64,000 bases of DNA from Amycolatopsis jejuensis. Lineage in GTDB: Bacteria > Actinomycetota > Actinomycetes > Mycobacteriales > Pseudonocardiaceae. The stretch covers positions 124,001 through 188,000 of the forward strand of contig NZ_JNYZ01000005.1 of NCBI RefSeq assembly GCF_000717335.1. Reading direction: 5' to 3'. The translations under genes were made by a program, and so were the position numbers. Below are positions 1-8,602 of this stretch, in pieces; the first letter of the stretch is position 1, and each line of letters opens with the position of its first letter. Below the pieces are notes generated by a model. The model did no database searches. It was not told the origin of the DNA and was given only the letters and a program-made list of their open reading frames with translations.

Positions 1-221
1 GCGGGATGCCGGACCAGTGCGGACATCACGCCCACGCCGACCGGAATCGTCTCGGTGGCCGACAGTGCCCGTACGAGGCAGGCAATCGAGCCGAGGTACC
101 AATAGTCCTCGGGAATCCACAATTCGCCGAAGCCGAGGTTTTCCGCCAGTGCGGCGACTTCGCCGACCTGCTCCGGCGCCAGGCTGCTGGCCACCGCGAG
201 GCCGACCGGGTTTTCCGGCAT
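1..221 (-). CDS. LLM-class (luciferase-like) flavin-dependent oxidoreductase, N-terminal part only
   Basis: Only the first 73 or so codons are inside the window; the gene runs off the left edge. The start is ATG at 221, two bases after the stop of the acyl-CoA ligase gene (TGACCATG), so the two are translationally coupled. The visible protein begins MPENPVGLAVASS and continues with an acidic helix and 'ELWIPEDYW', then 'SATETIPVGVGV'. This is the first beta-alpha units of a luciferase-like TIM barrel as found in F420- or FMN-dependent oxidoreductases. It is the last visible gene of the pucR-DUF1028-SnoaL-ligase operon, so it probably oxidises or reduces an intermediate of that pathway. The cofactor (FMN or F420) and substrate cannot be decided from this fragment. 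Confidence 0.75.
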   Translation of the reverse strand, partial: MPENPVGLAVASSLAPEQVGEVAALAENLGFGELWIPEDYWYLGSIACLVRALSATETIPVGVGVMSALVRHP

Positions 222-223
222 GG

Positions 224-1783
224 TCAGTCTCCTTTCTCTGCGGCTGCCGCGAATTCCTCGCGCAGCACGCGTTTCAGCACTTTTCCGCTCGCGTTTTTCG
301 GCAGGGCCGGCACCACGGTGACCGCTTTCGGCACCTTGAACGGGGCGAGGTGCGCGCGGGCGTGTGACCGGATGTCGTCCTCGGTCACCGTCTGGCCGTC
401 CTTCGGCACGACGATCGCCACGACCGCTTCGATCCACTGTGGATGCGGTACCCCGATCACCGCGGCCTCGGCCACCGCCTCGTGCCGGTGCAGGACCTCC
501 TCGACCTCGCGCCCGGCGACGTTCTCCCCGCCGGTCTTGATCATGTCCTTGATCCGGTCGACCACGGTGAGGTAACCGTCCTCGTCGAGCACCCCGAGGT
601 CGCCGGAGTGGAACCAGCCGCCGCGGAACACCTGCTCCGTCGCGGCCTCGTCGTCGAGGTAACCCAGCAGCGCCTGCGGGCTCCGGTGCACGATCTCGCC
701 GACCTCGCCGGGTGGCAGTTCGCGTCCGTCGACCGGGTCGACCACCCGGGTTTCCACGTTCAGCGCGGCCTTGCCCGCCGCGCCTGCCTTGCGCATCTGG
801 TCTTCGGGTCGGAGTACCACCGCCAGCGGTGCCATTTCGGTTTGGCCGTAGAAGTTCCACAGCCGCAGGTCCGGCAGCCGCTTTGCGATTTCGTGCAGCA
901 CCGGGACCGGCATGATCGCCGCGCCGTAGTATCCCTTGTGGAGGGTGGAAAGATCGCGGCGATCGAAGTCCGGGTGCCGCAGCAGGCCGATCCACACGGT
1001 CGGCGGGGCAAACAGCTTGGTGGCCCCGAACTCCTCGACGGCGGCCAGGATCGCCGCGGGGTCCGCGCCGGGCAGGATGATGCTTGTGGCGCCCAGCATC
1101 AGGTCCGGGACGAGGAAGCAATGCTGCTGTGCACAGTGGAACAGCGGCAGCGCGTGTACTTCGATGTCCGATGTGGACATTTCACCGTCGGCAACGCAGC
1201 TGGCGTACTGGGCCATCAACGCCGAATGCGACAGCATCGCGCCTTTCGGCCGGGACTCGGTACCTGAGGTGTAGAGGATTTGCGCGAGGTCGTCGGGCGC
1301 GATGTCCGCGACTGGTTCGTTTCCGGAGCCTTCGGCGAGCAACGCGGAGAGGTTCTCCCATCCGGTGCGCTTGCCGTTGTCGAGGAGTACTCGTGCTGGG
1401 TCGCCGGGGCCGATCGCCTGGTCGGCCACCTCGGCGAGCTCCGTCGAGGACAGCACGGCGATCGCACCGGAATGCTTGAGTACGTAACCGGCTTCGCCTG
1501 CGGTGAGCATGAAGTTCACCGGCACGAGCACCGCGCCGAGCCGGGCGACGGCGAAGATCGCGAGCACGTAAGCCGTCGAGTTGCGCGACAGCACTGCGAC
1601 GCGGTCGCCTTGGCCGATTCCCCGTTCTGCCAACGCATTGGCCAGCCGGTTCACGTCGAGGTCGAGCTGCGCGTAGGTGAGGGAGGTACCGCCTTCGCGC
1701 AGCGCCACCCGGTCCGGATGGCGCCGGGCGGAGCGGCGGAGCACGTCCCCCAGGGAATTGCGGCGGACCCGCGCGGCGGTCAT
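224..1783 (-). CDS. AMP-forming acyl-CoA ligase / fatty-acid or aryl-CoA synthetase
   Basis: A 519-residue ANL-superfamily ligase that should activate a carboxylic acid with ATP to an acyl-adenylate and transfer it to CoA. The P-loop-like motif YTSGTESRPKG is near residue 170, the A5-type motif NFYGQTEMAP is in the middle, and GWFHSGDLG, DRIKDMIKTGGENV and the C-terminal catalytic-lysine motif KNASGKVLKR are all present, so the enzyme looks intact. The open frame extends upstream to 2278, but that part is the shadow of the SnoaL-like gene. The ATG at 1783 overlaps the upstream stop (TGATG) and begins a normal ligase N-terminus, so I chose it. It lies in a five-gene operon with a luciferase-like oxidoreductase downstream. 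Substrate (aliphatic or aromatic acid) is unknown. Confidence 0.9.
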   Translation of the reverse strand: MTAARVRRNSLGDVLRRSARRHPDRVALREGGTSLTYAQLDLDVNRLANALAERGIGQGDRVAVLSRNSTAYVLAIFAVARLGAVLVPVNFMLTAGEAGYVLKHSGAIAVLSSTELAEVADQAIGPGDPARVLLDNGKRTGWENLSALLAEGSGNEPVADIAPDDLAQILYTSGTESRPKGAMLSHSALMAQYASCVADGEMSTSDIEVHALPLFHCAQQHCFLVPDLMLGATSIILPGADPAAILAAVEEFGATKLFAPPTVWIGLLRHPDFDRRDLSTLHKGYYGAAIMPVPVLHEIAKRLPDLRLWNFYGQTEMAPLAVVLRPEDQMRKAGAAGKAALNVETRVVDPVDGRELPPGEVGEIVHRSPQALLGYLDDEAATEQVFRGGWFHSGDLGVLDEDGYLTVVDRIKDMIKTGGENVAGREVEEVLHRHEAVAEAAVIGVPHPQWIEAVVAIVVPKDGQTVTEDDIRSHARAHLAPFKVPKAVTVVPALPKNASGKVLKRVLREEFAAAAEKGD

Positions 1784-2367
1784 CACGCTCCCGGCGGCGG
1801 GAGTTCGACGGTCTGTGCGATGCTGCCGCCCCGGTCGCCGCCGCGGCTCAGCCAGGTGTCGGCCATACCGGGGCGCTCCTCGTCCGCGGGTGCGGCCGGT
1901 GAGCAGTGGAAGTGCCAGATCTTCCACACCGGATTGCCGTTCCCGTCGTCGCGGCGGGCGATCGACGTTTCCCGGAACCGCACGGGCGCAACGTCCTGCT
2001 CGCCGATGTCCAGATTGGACGCTCCCCAGCCTTCCTCGGCGGATTTCTTCGTGGGGAAAACGCCTTCGCAGGTAATGTAGGCGAGGTCGCCGGAGACGAA
2101 AATGCGGTAGTCCCACAGATCGACGACGTCGACGTCGATGGCGCCGACGTAGAATTCCCAGGCCTTGATCATTTCGTCGAGGCCGTAGTAGGTGTGGCCG
2201 TTGAGGTTGAACATCAGCGTGTCCGGTGCGAAGTTCCGGCTGCACCGCGGGATTTCCTGGGTGTGGTTGGCCGCCCACCAGTCACGGTGGGCGACCCGGA
2301 TCGCCTCGACGTCCTCGGCGGGGCCGACGAAACGGGGCTTGGCGGTGGGGTAGAGATCGGTTGTCAT
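1783..2367 (-). CDS. SnoaL/NTF2-like small protein
   Basis: A 194-residue protein with the composition of the NTF2/SnoaL-like alpha+beta barrel: an N-terminal helix with AIRVAHRDWWAANH, a central 'MFNLNGHTYYGLDEMIKAWEFY' type stretch and beta strands ending in WKIWHFHCSP. Such proteins act as small isomerases, hydratases or ligand-binding partners. Nothing here fixes which. The start ATG at 2367 lies six bases after the DUF1028 stop, and its Shine-Dalgarno sequence (AAGGAG) overlaps the end of that gene. The 3' end overlaps the ligase start by one base, so the gene is part of the same transcript. A role on the CoA-activated substrate or its product is an inference from the neighbourhood. Confidence 0.75.
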   Translation of the reverse strand: MTTDLYPTAKPRFVGPAEDVEAIRVAHRDWWAANHTQEIPRCSRNFAPDTLMFNLNGHTYYGLDEMIKAWEFYVGAIDVDVVDLWDYRIFVSGDLAYITCEGVFPTKKSAEEGWGASNLDIGEQDVAPVRFRETSIARRDDGNGNPVWKIWHFHCSPAAPADEERPGMADTWLSRGGDRGGSIAQTVELPPPGA

Positions 2368-2373
2368 CGGAAC

Positions 2374-3237
2374 TTACTCCTTTTCTGGGTGGCCGCCGAG
2401 AATTCCGGCCTCGGCGAGACGGGGGAGCAACCGCGCAATCGGCGGATGGACGGCAATGGCCTCGGCAAACGCGGTGCGCGCAGCTTCGGCTCGGCCATCG
2501 CGGGCGAGTACGACGCCTCGCCACAAATCGGGTTCGGCATTGGCCGGTCCGAGCCCTTCGCGGGCCTCGGCAAGGGCCTTCAACGCGGCATCGGCGGAAT
2601 CGCCGGGTTCGCCCAGTACCGCGCCGGGAGTCGCGATCGCGGCCATCATCCGGGCCGCCGCGCGGCTGCGGGCGAGGAGGCGGCGGAGTTCGGCGACCGG
2701 GTGCGGTGAATCGTCGACCCGCAGGTCGACCTGCCCGGCCACGATCAGCGCGGCGGCCTGCGCACCTCGGACGTCACCACCGGCATCATGCCCGGCTTCG
2801 AGCACCGCGAGCAGACGGTCCGCCAGGTTTCCGCCGGACTGCGCGGCATCGGCCATCGCGTCCAGCACGGCATCGCCGTCGAGAAGATTCCCCTGTACAC
2901 ACCAGTTTTCCCCCTGTCGTGATCCCACAGCACCGATACAGCCGGGTCCGGTGTGCACGGCGATGCCGCCTTGCGCGTCGAGCATTGCGACCTGCCGGAG
3001 GTCGGTCAGCGGGTCGTCCGCACGGATCTTCGCCAGTGCTTCGGCCGCGCTGAGACCCTGGCGCATCGCAGCGAGTCCGCCGCGGCCGTACTCGAGGTTG
3101 ACGACGGCTTGTGTCGCCACCGCACCGACTCCGGCTTCCACCCACGGAACCTGGCTGCCTACCGCGAAGAAATGCGATTGGACCGCCACGCCGAGTTCGC
3201 CGGTGCCCGGATCGCGCAGGAGAACGGAATACGTCAT
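2374..3237 (-). CDS. DUF1028 family protein (predicted Ntn-hydrolase-like)
   Basis: A 287-residue protein of the DUF1028 family. It begins MTYSVLLRDPGTGELGVAVQSHF, where the strand after the start methionine and the GELGVAVQS pattern are typical, followed by VPWVEAGVGAVATQA. DUF1028 proteins have an Ntn-hydrolase fold and are usually encoded beside amidohydrolases, deaminases or peptidases, but a general reaction has not been established. The last ~80 residues look like a helical (TPR-like) extension with repeated 'AEAREGL/ALAEA' segments, also seen in longer family members. Start ATG at 3237 overlaps the pucR stop by 4 nt. Gene order pucR-DUF1028 suggests that PucR controls it. Confidence 0.8.
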   Translation of the reverse strand: MTYSVLLRDPGTGELGVAVQSHFFAVGSQVPWVEAGVGAVATQAVVNLEYGRGGLAAMRQGLSAAEALAKIRADDPLTDLRQVAMLDAQGGIAVHTGPGCIGAVGSRQGENWCVQGNLLDGDAVLDAMADAAQSGGNLADRLLAVLEAGHDAGGDVRGAQAAALIVAGQVDLRVDDSPHPVAELRRLLARSRAAARMMAAIATPGAVLGEPGDSADAALKALAEAREGLGPANAEPDLWRGVVLARDGRAEAARTAFAEAIAVHPPIARLLPRLAEAGILGGHPEKE

Positions 3238-4745
3238 GACGCCCCTCCGTCCGGTGTGGACAGTCGCAGTTCCAGTTCGGCGAGCAGCCGGTCGAGCGGG
3301 GACTCGAGGTCCATTCCGGACAGTTCCTGGAGGCGGCGAAGCCGGTAGCGCATGGTGTTGCGGTGCACGTACAACGCGCGCGCCGCGGCAGCCATGTCGC
3401 AGTTGGCGTCGAAATACGCCTGCAGGGTCTGGCGGTGGACGTCAAGGCGGGGTTCGTCGGTTTCGGCGAGCCGACGCAGGTACCCGGGCATCAGATGCGG
3501 CCGTTCCGCGGCAAGTTCCCCGGGTTCGTGCAGAATGCATTGGGTTCGGAGGTCCATTATGGACACCACATCCTGATGCGCTTCGACTCGCAGCGCGCGC
3601 TCCAGTTCTCGACCCGCCTGGGATACCGCGGACCTTCCGTGACTCGGCTGCCCGAGCACCGCGACGAGTTTCATGCCGAGCTGACTGGCCGACCGCGCAA
3701 CGAGATCCGTGATCAATCCGGTGTCGATCGAGGGGGTGACCATCGCGTACACGCCGTCGCCCCACCTCGTGACCGCGAGCGGGCTCAGGCGGAGGGCGAC
3801 CAGGTGCTCCAGATGCGCTCCGTCTACTTCGGACAGTGCGGCGCGATCACGGAGGCGGAAGCCGACCAGCTGGAAGGCGTCGTCCTCGCGTCCGCCGAGG
3901 AGAATGCCGGGCGTAGAGCTGCCGGAAAGCGCCTCGCGCAGGGCTTCCGCCGCGCGACGGTCGCGTCCCGGCGTGGCGGTGCGGACGAGGGTGGCGGCGA
4001 CCGCGCGGGCGACATCGGTCATCCCGGCTTGCGCGCCCGGGCCGAAGGTGGCGCCGACGGGCGAAAGCCAGAGGTACCCGAGCACTTCCGGACCGGCGCG
4101 CAGCGGCGTGACCAGCCGCGGCGGCTCGTCGAGGAGGACCGGCGCGTGGGCGTGGGTGATCCGGTTCAGCTCGCCGGACGTCCGCAGCCGCTGCTCGAGG
4201 TCGTCCGGCACGCGGCGGGCTACGACGGTCGCGCGGCGGAGGTCGTCGGACTCGTGGTCGAGGGCGGAGTAGGCGACGAGCCGGAGGTGGTGGTCGGTGA
4301 TGTCGACCGCGCCGCCGAGGGCCACCGCCGCGGCGTCGGCGAGCGCTGACCGCGGGTCGCCGATCCCTGGTTCCGGCGCGCCGCTACCCAGCGCCGCGCG
4401 GGTTCGGGTGAGTGCTTCGTCCCAGGTCAGCGCCGTCGGCAGCGCCAGCACCGCGATCCCGAGGTGCCGGGCTCGGGCCTGGACCCAGGTCGCGTCGGCG
4501 GGACGGCGGGTGACGACCCCGGCCGCGCCGGTTTCCGCTGCCTCGGTGAGCAACCGGGTGAACTGGTTCGACGTCGGGTCGAGTCCGACGGCGAGCACGA
4601 GGGCGCCCGGCGCGAGGTCGCCGATCCGCACGGCGTGGACCGGGGCATGGGCACCTGCCGGGGCGGCGAGGATTTCCAGCTCGGCGGCTTCGGCCAGCGC
4701 GGCGAGGGTGGCCGGGGCCGGGGAGGACAGGCACGGTGCGGTCAC
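3234..4745 (-). CDS. PucR-family transcriptional regulator
   Basis: A regulator of about 503 residues with a PucR-type N-terminal domain, a central GGDEF-like region and a C-terminal helix-turn-helix of the HTH_30/CdaR type. The last part reads TLQAYFDANCDMAAAARALYVHRNTMRYRLRRLQEL, the family signature. Members respond to small metabolites such as purine or nitrogen-compound degradation products. The open frame allows a GTG at 4757, but that codon lies inside the purine-rich GAAGGAGGTG, leaving it no Shine-Dalgarno sequence. The in-frame GTG at 4745, 11 nt after AGGAGG, is the better start, and I used it. It heads the DUF1028/SnoaL/ligase/oxidoreductase operon and is divergent from the LuxR-type gene. 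Confidence 0.85.
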   Translation of the reverse strand: MTAPCLSSPAPATLAALAEAAELEILAAPAGAHAPVHAVRIGDLAPGALVLAVGLDPTSNQFTRLLTEAAETGAAGVVTRRPADATWVQARARHLGIAVLALPTALTWDEALTRTRAALGSGAPEPGIGDPRSALADAAAVALGGAVDITDHHLRLVAYSALDHESDDLRRATVVARRVPDDLEQRLRTSGELNRITHAHAPVLLDEPPRLVTPLRAGPEVLGYLWLSPVGATFGPGAQAGMTDVARAVAATLVRTATPGRDRRAAEALREALSGSSTPGILLGGREDDAFQLVGFRLRDRAALSEVDGAHLEHLVALRLSPLAVTRWGDGVYAMVTPSIDTGLITDLVARSASQLGMKLVAVLGQPSHGRSAVSQAGRELERALRVEAHQDVVSIMDLRTQCILHEPGELAAERPHLMPGYLRRLAETDEPRLDVHRQTLQAYFDANCDMAAAARALYVHRNTMRYRLRRLQELSGMDLESPLDRLLAELELRLSTPDGGAS

Positions 4746-4885
4746 GGTCGGCGACACCTCCTTCGCCCGACTGCGGTGCCGGGGTGCTTCGAAGTGTCAG
4801 TGGCGCGGACGCGTGGGTACAGTTGAGGAAATTACCTACGTGTCACACCTAGGCGGACTGCGCAGTACCGCACGAGGATCGGCCC
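4746..4885. promoter_or_regulatory. Divergent promoter region pucR / NB-ARC-LuxR
   Basis: The only non-coding space between the divergent pucR operon and the LuxR-type gene. It holds the pucR Shine-Dalgarno (GAAGGAGGT read on the minus strand, about 4755-4765) and, for the plus-strand gene, GAGG at 4873-4876, nine bases before its GTG. The stretch around 4825-4855 is relatively AT-rich (AATTACCTACGTGTCACACC), the likely core promoter zone. I see no copy of the CACTAYRGTG motif found at other promoters in the window. Confidence 0.4.
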
Positions 4886-7138
4886 GTGAACCCTCGAGGC
4901 GCTCCACCGGCGGAGCTCACGAGCCTGGTCGGCCGCGACCGGGAGCTGCGTGAGGTGAGCCGTCTGCTGGGCCGCGCGCGGCTGGTGTCGCTCACCGGCC
5001 CTGGTGGCGTCGGGAAAACCACCGTCGCGCTGCGCACCGCGCACCGCGAGCTGGACGAGTTCCCCGACGGAGTGTGGTTCGTCGAGCTGGGTTCCCTGCG
5101 TGACCCGGAGCTGGTCGAGCCCGCGGTCGCCGCCACGATCGGGGTCGAGGACGCGCGGGGTTACCCTGCTGGCGCGACGCTCGGTGACAAGATCGACCGC
5201 TGGCGGGCGCTGCTGATCCTGGACAACTGCGAGCATCTGCTGGACGCGGCCGCCGACCTCGTCGCGCATCTTCTCGCGCGGGCGCCGGAGGTCCACGTGC
5301 TGGTGACCAGCAGGGAAGCGCTGCGCGTGCGGGGTGAGCACGTGTTCGCGATCAACCCGCTGACCACACCGCCCGAGGGCGCGACCACGGCCGAGGTCGC
5401 CGCGAGCGACGCCGTGCGGCTGTTCGTGGACCGGGCGATCGCGGTCGCCCCGGACTTCCGCATCGACGACGCGAACGCGGAGCCGGTGGCCACGCTGATC
5501 CGCCGCCTCGACGGCGTCCCGCTTGCACTCGAACTGGCCGCGGCCCGGCTGCGTGCCTTGTCCCCGGAGGAAATCCTGCACCGGCTCGACACCGGGTACC
5601 GCGTGCTGGCCACCGCCCCGCGCGGCACGCCGACCCGGCATCAGGACCTGGAATCGGTGTTCCGCTGGAGTTACGAGCACTGCACCCCGGCCGAGCGGCA
5701 GCTGTGGCTGCGGATGAGCGTGTTCGCCGGACCGGTCGGGCTCGCCGCGGTCGAGGACGTGTGCAGCGGCGGCGAGGTACGCGCCGAGGACGTCGTCGAC
5801 CTGGTCGATTCGCTGGTCGGGAAGTCGGTGCTCACGCGCGGCGGCGGCCGGTACCGGATGCTCACCGTGGTACAGGAGTTCGGCAGGCGGCTGCTGGCCG
5901 AGACCAGCGGCGAGGCCGAGGTCCGCGACCGGCACGCCCGGTACTGCGGGCGGCTGGCCGAACAGGCCGACCTCGGGCGGTTCGGCCCGGACCAGGCAGA
6001 CTGGAACGCGCGGCTGCTCGACGGCCTGCCCGACCTGCGGATCGCGATGGACCGGCTGCTCGCGGGCCCGGACGTCGACGCCGGTGCCCGGCTGGCGGTC
6101 CGGCTGTGGCGGCTGTGGGTGGCGCAGGGGTACCTGCGGGAGGGCCGGTTGCGGATGACGCAGGTACTGGCCACGGAAATGTCACCGGACCTGCGGGCCG
6201 ACGCGCTGTGGGTACACGGCTGGATCACGCTGTTCGAGGGCGAGGTAGCCGGTGCGGTCCCGGTGCTGGAGGACGCGATTTCCTGGGCGGAGCGCTCCGG
6301 AAACGCCCGCGCACGCGACCGCGCGACGACGCTGCTGGGCTCGGCCTACGGGTTCCGCGGCGAACTGGACCTGGCGCGCGAGCTGCACGAGCGGGCGTTG
6401 GCGGGGCGGCGGGACGATCCGGAAAGCACCGCGCTGGTGCTCCTCTTCCTGGCCGAAGTCCATTGGGCCGCCGGAAGATTCGGCGACGCAGACCGGTGCA
6501 GCCGCGAGTGCGCCGACGTGTGCGCAGCCTCGGGCGAGCGGTGGCTGCGGTCGTACGGGCTGTGGATGCGGTCGCTGACCCGGTATGTCACCGGCGACCT
6601 CTCCGGCGCGACAACGCTGGCGAAGGAAAGCCTGCGGGTCACGGAACCGTTCCACGACACCGTCGGCATCCTGCTCGCGGCCGAGGTGGTCGGCTGGTCC
6701 GCCGCGGCGAAGGGCGATCTGCGTTTTGCCGCACAGCTCGAATCGGCGATCCAGCGCGCGTGGTCGGTGACTTGTTCGCCGCTGATGGGTTTCGCGAGCC
6801 TGCTGGAACAACGCGACCGCTGCACGGAAACGATCGTCGCGGGGCTGGGGGAGCAGGAATACCGGCGGATCCGTGACCTGACCGCCAATGCCGGGGTCCC
6901 GGAGGTATTCGACCTTGCCATGAACGGCCTTCCGACGGCGCATCCGCTGGATTTGCTTACGCCGCGCGAACGCGAGGTGGCGGCTTTGATCCATGCCGGT
7001 TTTTCGAACAAGCACATTGCGACGAAACTGGCCGTGGCCCGCCGAACGGTGGAGGCGCATGTCGCGAACATCATGGGGAAACTGGAGTGTCACACCCGGG
7101 TACAGATTGCTACTTGGTACGCGGATGCTGCCGGCTGA
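4886..7138 (+). CDS. NB-ARC ATPase / LuxR-family transcriptional regulator
   Basis: A 750-residue STAND-type regulator. A P-loop (GPGGVGKTT, residues ~37-45) opens an NB-ARC-like ATPase with the hydrophobic-aspartate strand ALLILDNCEHLL (Walker B) and VLVTSREALRV (sensor I). The middle is alpha-helical with TPR-like repeats, and the C-terminus is a LuxR helix-turn-helix (LTPREREVAALIHAGFSNK, then RRTVEAHVANIMGKL). This is the AfsR/ATP-binding LuxR type of actinobacterial regulator, thought to be an ATP-dependent switch with its ligand sensed by the helical part. The start is GTG with GAGG nine bases upstream. It converges on, and overlaps by 29 bp, the amine oxidase gene. Targets are unknown; the divergent pucR operon is the nearest candidate. 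Confidence 0.9.
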   Translation: MNPRGAPPAELTSLVGRDRELREVSRLLGRARLVSLTGPGGVGKTTVALRTAHRELDEFPDGVWFVELGSLRDPELVEPAVAATIGVEDARGYPAGATLGDKIDRWRALLILDNCEHLLDAAADLVAHLLARAPEVHVLVTSREALRVRGEHVFAINPLTTPPEGATTAEVAASDAVRLFVDRAIAVAPDFRIDDANAEPVATLIRRLDGVPLALELAAARLRALSPEEILHRLDTGYRVLATAPRGTPTRHQDLESVFRWSYEHCTPAERQLWLRMSVFAGPVGLAAVEDVCSGGEVRAEDVVDLVDSLVGKSVLTRGGGRYRMLTVVQEFGRRLLAETSGEAEVRDRHARYCGRLAEQADLGRFGPDQADWNARLLDGLPDLRIAMDRLLAGPDVDAGARLAVRLWRLWVAQGYLREGRLRMTQVLATEMSPDLRADALWVHGWITLFEGEVAGAVPVLEDAISWAERSGNARARDRATTLLGSAYGFRGELDLARELHERALAGRRDDPESTALVLLFLAEVHWAAGRFGDADRCSRECADVCAASGERWLRSYGLWMRSLTRYVTGDLSGATTLAKESLRVTEPFHDTVGILLAAEVVGWSAAAKGDLRFAAQLESAIQRAWSVTCSPLMGFASLLEQRDRCTETIVAGLGEQEYRRIRDLTANAGVPEVFDLAMNGLPTAHPLDLLTPREREVAALIHAGFSNKHIATKLAVARRTVEAHVANIMGKLECHTRVQIATWYADAAG

Positions 7139-8528
7139 TCTCCCGCGCGGCCCGGATACCTGATGCCACCGCGCCGTTCATCCCGCCCGGAGTTGTTCGC
7201 TGGTCGGTGTGCTCTCCGGCGAAGTACACGGTTTTTCCCAGCGGGGTGGCCAGTTTCGGGATCGTGGTGTTTGTCTGATCGCCCCACGGGACGCGGACCA
7301 CGCTGGTCCAGTTGTGGGTTTCGCCGTAGTTCCGGTTCACTCGATGTCCGACCACTGTGGACACTACTTCGTCCAATCGGGACAGTACGTCTTTTTTCTT
7401 TTCACGGTCGGCGGGAATGAGACAGGACAGGAGCGCGTGGTTTTCTTCTTGGCCGGCGGTTTGGTTGGTGATGATGCCGAATTCGGTGTCGGTGATGACC
7501 CTGGGGTCGAATGCTTCGTTTTCGTATCGGGCGACCACGCGAAGTGCTTCGCCGAACCGGAGTCCGAGCAGCGCGTGGACCCTTTCCTGATCGAGCACCG
7601 GATCGAAGGCGATTTCCAGGAGCTGAGGCCCGGGAACGGCGAGGATGACCGCGTCGCCGTTCCAGGTACGAGCTGAGGTTTCGACGGTGACTCGCGCTTC
7701 GTCCCACCGCACGGCGATGGCCCTGCTGTCCAGGTGGACTTCCAGGTCTTGCGCCATGGCGGTGGTGAGGAGGTCGTTCCCGCCTACGATCTCGTACCCG
7801 CCGGTGCTGTGGAAGCTGGCGGTGAACCCGGCCGCCGGGGTGAACCGCAAAGGCGCCGCCGGGGTCGACTGAGCCACAGCTGACACCAGCGCCCGCTCGA
7901 GATCGCTGAGCCGCGCCCGATGCATCCACTGGGCGAGGCTCTCGCAGTCCCCCGGCGGAGTCGCCTTCAGCCGGACGTCGAGCGCGGCTACCAGGTCCGC
8001 CGTGTTTTGTTCCTGGCCACGAAGAAACGCCCTTGGCAGCGGCGCCGGGGCTACCTCGCGGAGGGTGAGGCCGTAGCGGGTGCAGAGGTCGAGCATGAGG
8101 CCCTGGCCGGGGTAGATCCGCTCGGCCCCCAGCTCGGCGACGTGCTCGTTGGCCGGTCTGCTGGCAGTTTCCTCGCTCAGGCCGTTGGCCTGTCGGTCGG
8201 GTTGCCCGCGTGCCGCCAGTTGCGCCTGCCGGGTGGCCCGCTTGTTGGCGGTCCCTTGCGCCTCGCCGGTGGCCCGCTTGTTGGCGGTCCCTTGAGCCTC
8301 GCCGGTGGCCCGCTCGTTGGCGGTCCCTTGTGCCTGCCCGCGTTCCGACTCGCGTGCCTGCCCGCTGACCGTCCCTTGCGCTTGCCCGTCCGCCAGTCCG
8401 CGCGCCGTCCGGACTCGCCCGCCGGGCCGGTCGGCAGCCTCGAGGATCACGACATCGTGCCCCTCCTGGCTCAGCTCAAGGGCAGCCGTGAGCCCCGCGA
8501 GCCCAGCTCCGACCACGATGTACCTCAT
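7110..8528 (-). CDS. FAD-dependent amine oxidase / protoporphyrinogen-oxidase-like flavoprotein with repeat insertion
   Basis: A 472-residue flavoprotein: Rossmann motif VVGAGLAGLTAALELSQEG at the N-terminus, EAADRPGGR (second dinucleotide-binding motif), and a C-terminal FAD motif GKTVYFAGEHTDQRTTPGGMNGAVASG. This is the amine oxidase/phytoene desaturase superfamily. Members oxidise amines or desaturate C-C bonds. Between GGRVRT (residue ~45) and AELGAERI the family normally has a short loop; here there are about 85 extra hydrophilic residues including three 12-residue repeats (AQGTANKRATGE). The insertion is in frame and the flanking fold looks intact. It is divergent from the Fe-S gene at 8603, and the 74 bp between them hold site A of the shared operator. 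Physiological substrate unknown. Confidence 0.85.
   Translation of the reverse strand: MRYIVVGAGLAGLTAALELSQEGHDVVILEAADRPGGRVRTARGLADGQAQGTVSGQARESERGQAQGTANERATGEAQGTANKRATGEAQGTANKRATRQAQLAARGQPDRQANGLSEETASRPANEHVAELGAERIYPGQGLMLDLCTRYGLTLREVAPAPLPRAFLRGQEQNTADLVAALDVRLKATPPGDCESLAQWMHRARLSDLERALVSAVAQSTPAAPLRFTPAAGFTASFHSTGGYEIVGGNDLLTTAMAQDLEVHLDSRAIAVRWDEARVTVETSARTWNGDAVILAVPGPQLLEIAFDPVLDQERVHALLGLRFGEALRVVARYENEAFDPRVITDTEFGIITNQTAGQEENHALLSCLIPADREKKKDVLSRLDEVVSTVVGHRVNRNYGETHNWTSVVRVPWGDQTNTTIPKLATPLGKTVYFAGEHTDQRTTPGGMNGAVASGIRAAREISRQHPRTK
8232..8339. repeat. Three 36-bp tandem repeats inside the amine oxidase gene
   Basis: Units at 8232-8267, 8268-8303 and 8304-8339, each 36 bp beginning GGTGGCCCGCTTGTTGGCGG and nearly identical (a few substitutions in the third). 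The length is a multiple of three, so the coded protein gains 12-residue repeats without a frameshift. Degenerate related sequence continues on both sides from about 8180 to 8400. Confidence 0.9.
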
Positions 8529-8553
8529 CGGCCGCCCCTTCCGCTATTGACCT

Positions 8554-8587
8554 CACTACGTTGAACACTACAGTGATAACTACAGCG
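8554..8587. promoter_or_regulatory. Operator site A (three direct 10-bp near-palindromes)
   Basis: CACTACGTTG (8554-8563), CACTACAGTG (8566-8575) and AACTACAGCG (8578-8587) follow each other at exactly 12-bp spacing between the amine oxidase start (8528) and the Fe-S protein start (8603). The middle copy is 8/10 palindromic. The same element occurs at five other promoters in this window. Because the intergenic space is only 74 bp, a protein bound here would affect both divergent genes. Confidence 0.75.
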
Positions 8588-8602
8588 ACGGAAGGCGGTG
8601 CA

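Noticed and set aside
7110..7138. Frameshift or truncation at the LuxR/amine oxidase convergence
   Set aside because: Both C-termini are complete by family length; a 29-bp convergent overlap is normal in compact genomes.
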